DNA of 64,000 nucleotides from Eutrigla gurnardus (lineage: Eukaryota > Chordata > Actinopteri > Perciformes > Triglidae). The notes below the pieces were generated by a model, which searched no databases, was not told where the DNA came from, and saw only the letters and a list, made by a program, of their open reading frames with translations. The position numbers were made by a program, and so were the translations under genes. This document shows, one piece after another, positions 63,620 to 64,000 of this stretch. Within the stretch, counting starts at the first letter, position 1. Each line of letters opens with the position of its first letter. Location of the stretch: assembly GCA_963514095.1 (NCBI GenBank), contig OY741267.1, positions 30,090,856 to 30,154,855 of the forward strand, given 5' to 3'.

Positions 63620-64000
63620 TTAAAGCTGCAGTCGGCAAGTCTGGCAGATGGAGTTGACTCAAATTTTGAATGTTTCCAACACTCAGGCCCCTCCCCCTCT
63701 ACCACCGAGCTCCTCCGCTCTCTCCCATCGAGTGCTCGTCAGTGCACGTGCACCAGAGTCCTGTGAACGCGCCCGTGTCTTCTCTCATCGATAAACGGCA
63801 TGGAGTACACGCTACACAGAGGTAGGCTGGCTAACTTACTCATAGATAGCAACAGCTAACGTCATGTCGCGTACGCCTAGCTTGAGGCGTGTGCCTGTGA
63901 TATTGGAGGTGGGATCTGTGGCGTGTGCACGAACTGTGATCCTGAGTGGACAGGATGATACAGGCTCGTGGATCTTTGCAAAACAAACAACAGGCTCTAC
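63620..64000. mobile_element. Non-autonomous TTAA-bounded element, copy 2, cut by window end
   Basis: It starts with TTAAAGCTGCAGTCGGCAAG and from about 63720 it matches copy 1 (215-625) in reverse orientation with high identity. That includes the segment around 63786-63890, which is nearly identical to the complement of 430-545. Copy 2 has about 70 bp near its terminus (roughly 63645-63718) missing in copy 1. Its far end lies past base 64000. Confidence 0.75.

Overview
This window looks like nuclear genomic DNA from a ray-finned (teleost) fish. It has spliced vertebrate exons, a 27 kb intron, many CA/TG microsatellites, and several interspersed repeats of kinds I associate from memory with teleost, especially percomorph, genomes. 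The species cannot be named from sequence alone.

The one protein-coding gene I can support lies on the plus strand: the 3' two-thirds of a BRINP-family gene (BMP/retinoic-acid-inducible neural-specific protein), best matched to brinp2. Four exons are present: 1992-2228, 29164-29386, 31872-32178 and 32859-33680 (stop at 33678-33680). All splice phases agree. Together they encode 528 residues preceded by a split glycine codon. The signal peptide and most or all of the MACPF domain must lie upstream of base 1. The 3' UTR probably runs to about 35.54 or 35.65 kb.

Layout: 1-1991 is the end of an upstream intron and carries a 411-bp inverted-repeat element. 1992-33680 holds the coding exons and three introns (26.9 kb, 2.5 kb, 0.68 kb). 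33681 to about 35650 is 3' UTR. About 35650-64000 is a gene-poor 3' flank with no second coding gene I can support. It holds relics of DNA transposons, retroelements and tRNA-derived SINE-like units, microsatellites, and a 1-kb degenerate CCCTAA-rich tract.

The clearest mobile-element signals are: (i) several unrelated non-autonomous elements that begin and end TTAA|AG, at 215-625, 2696-3326, perhaps 25809-26316, and one cut by the window edge at 620 bp-scale position 63620-64000; (ii) a 945-bp hAT-like element with a frameshifted BED-finger remnant at 54805-55750, inserted in an older LTR-like relic; (iii) a nested pair of elements at 57711-58420 with tRNA-like promoter boxes; and (iv) a three-copy repeat family sharing a CATCAGGGGG core. 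I found no new gene system. The more unusual items are the telomere-like tract, a strongly palindromic hammerhead/Penelope-like relic near 9.2-9.35 kb, and the TTAA element collection.
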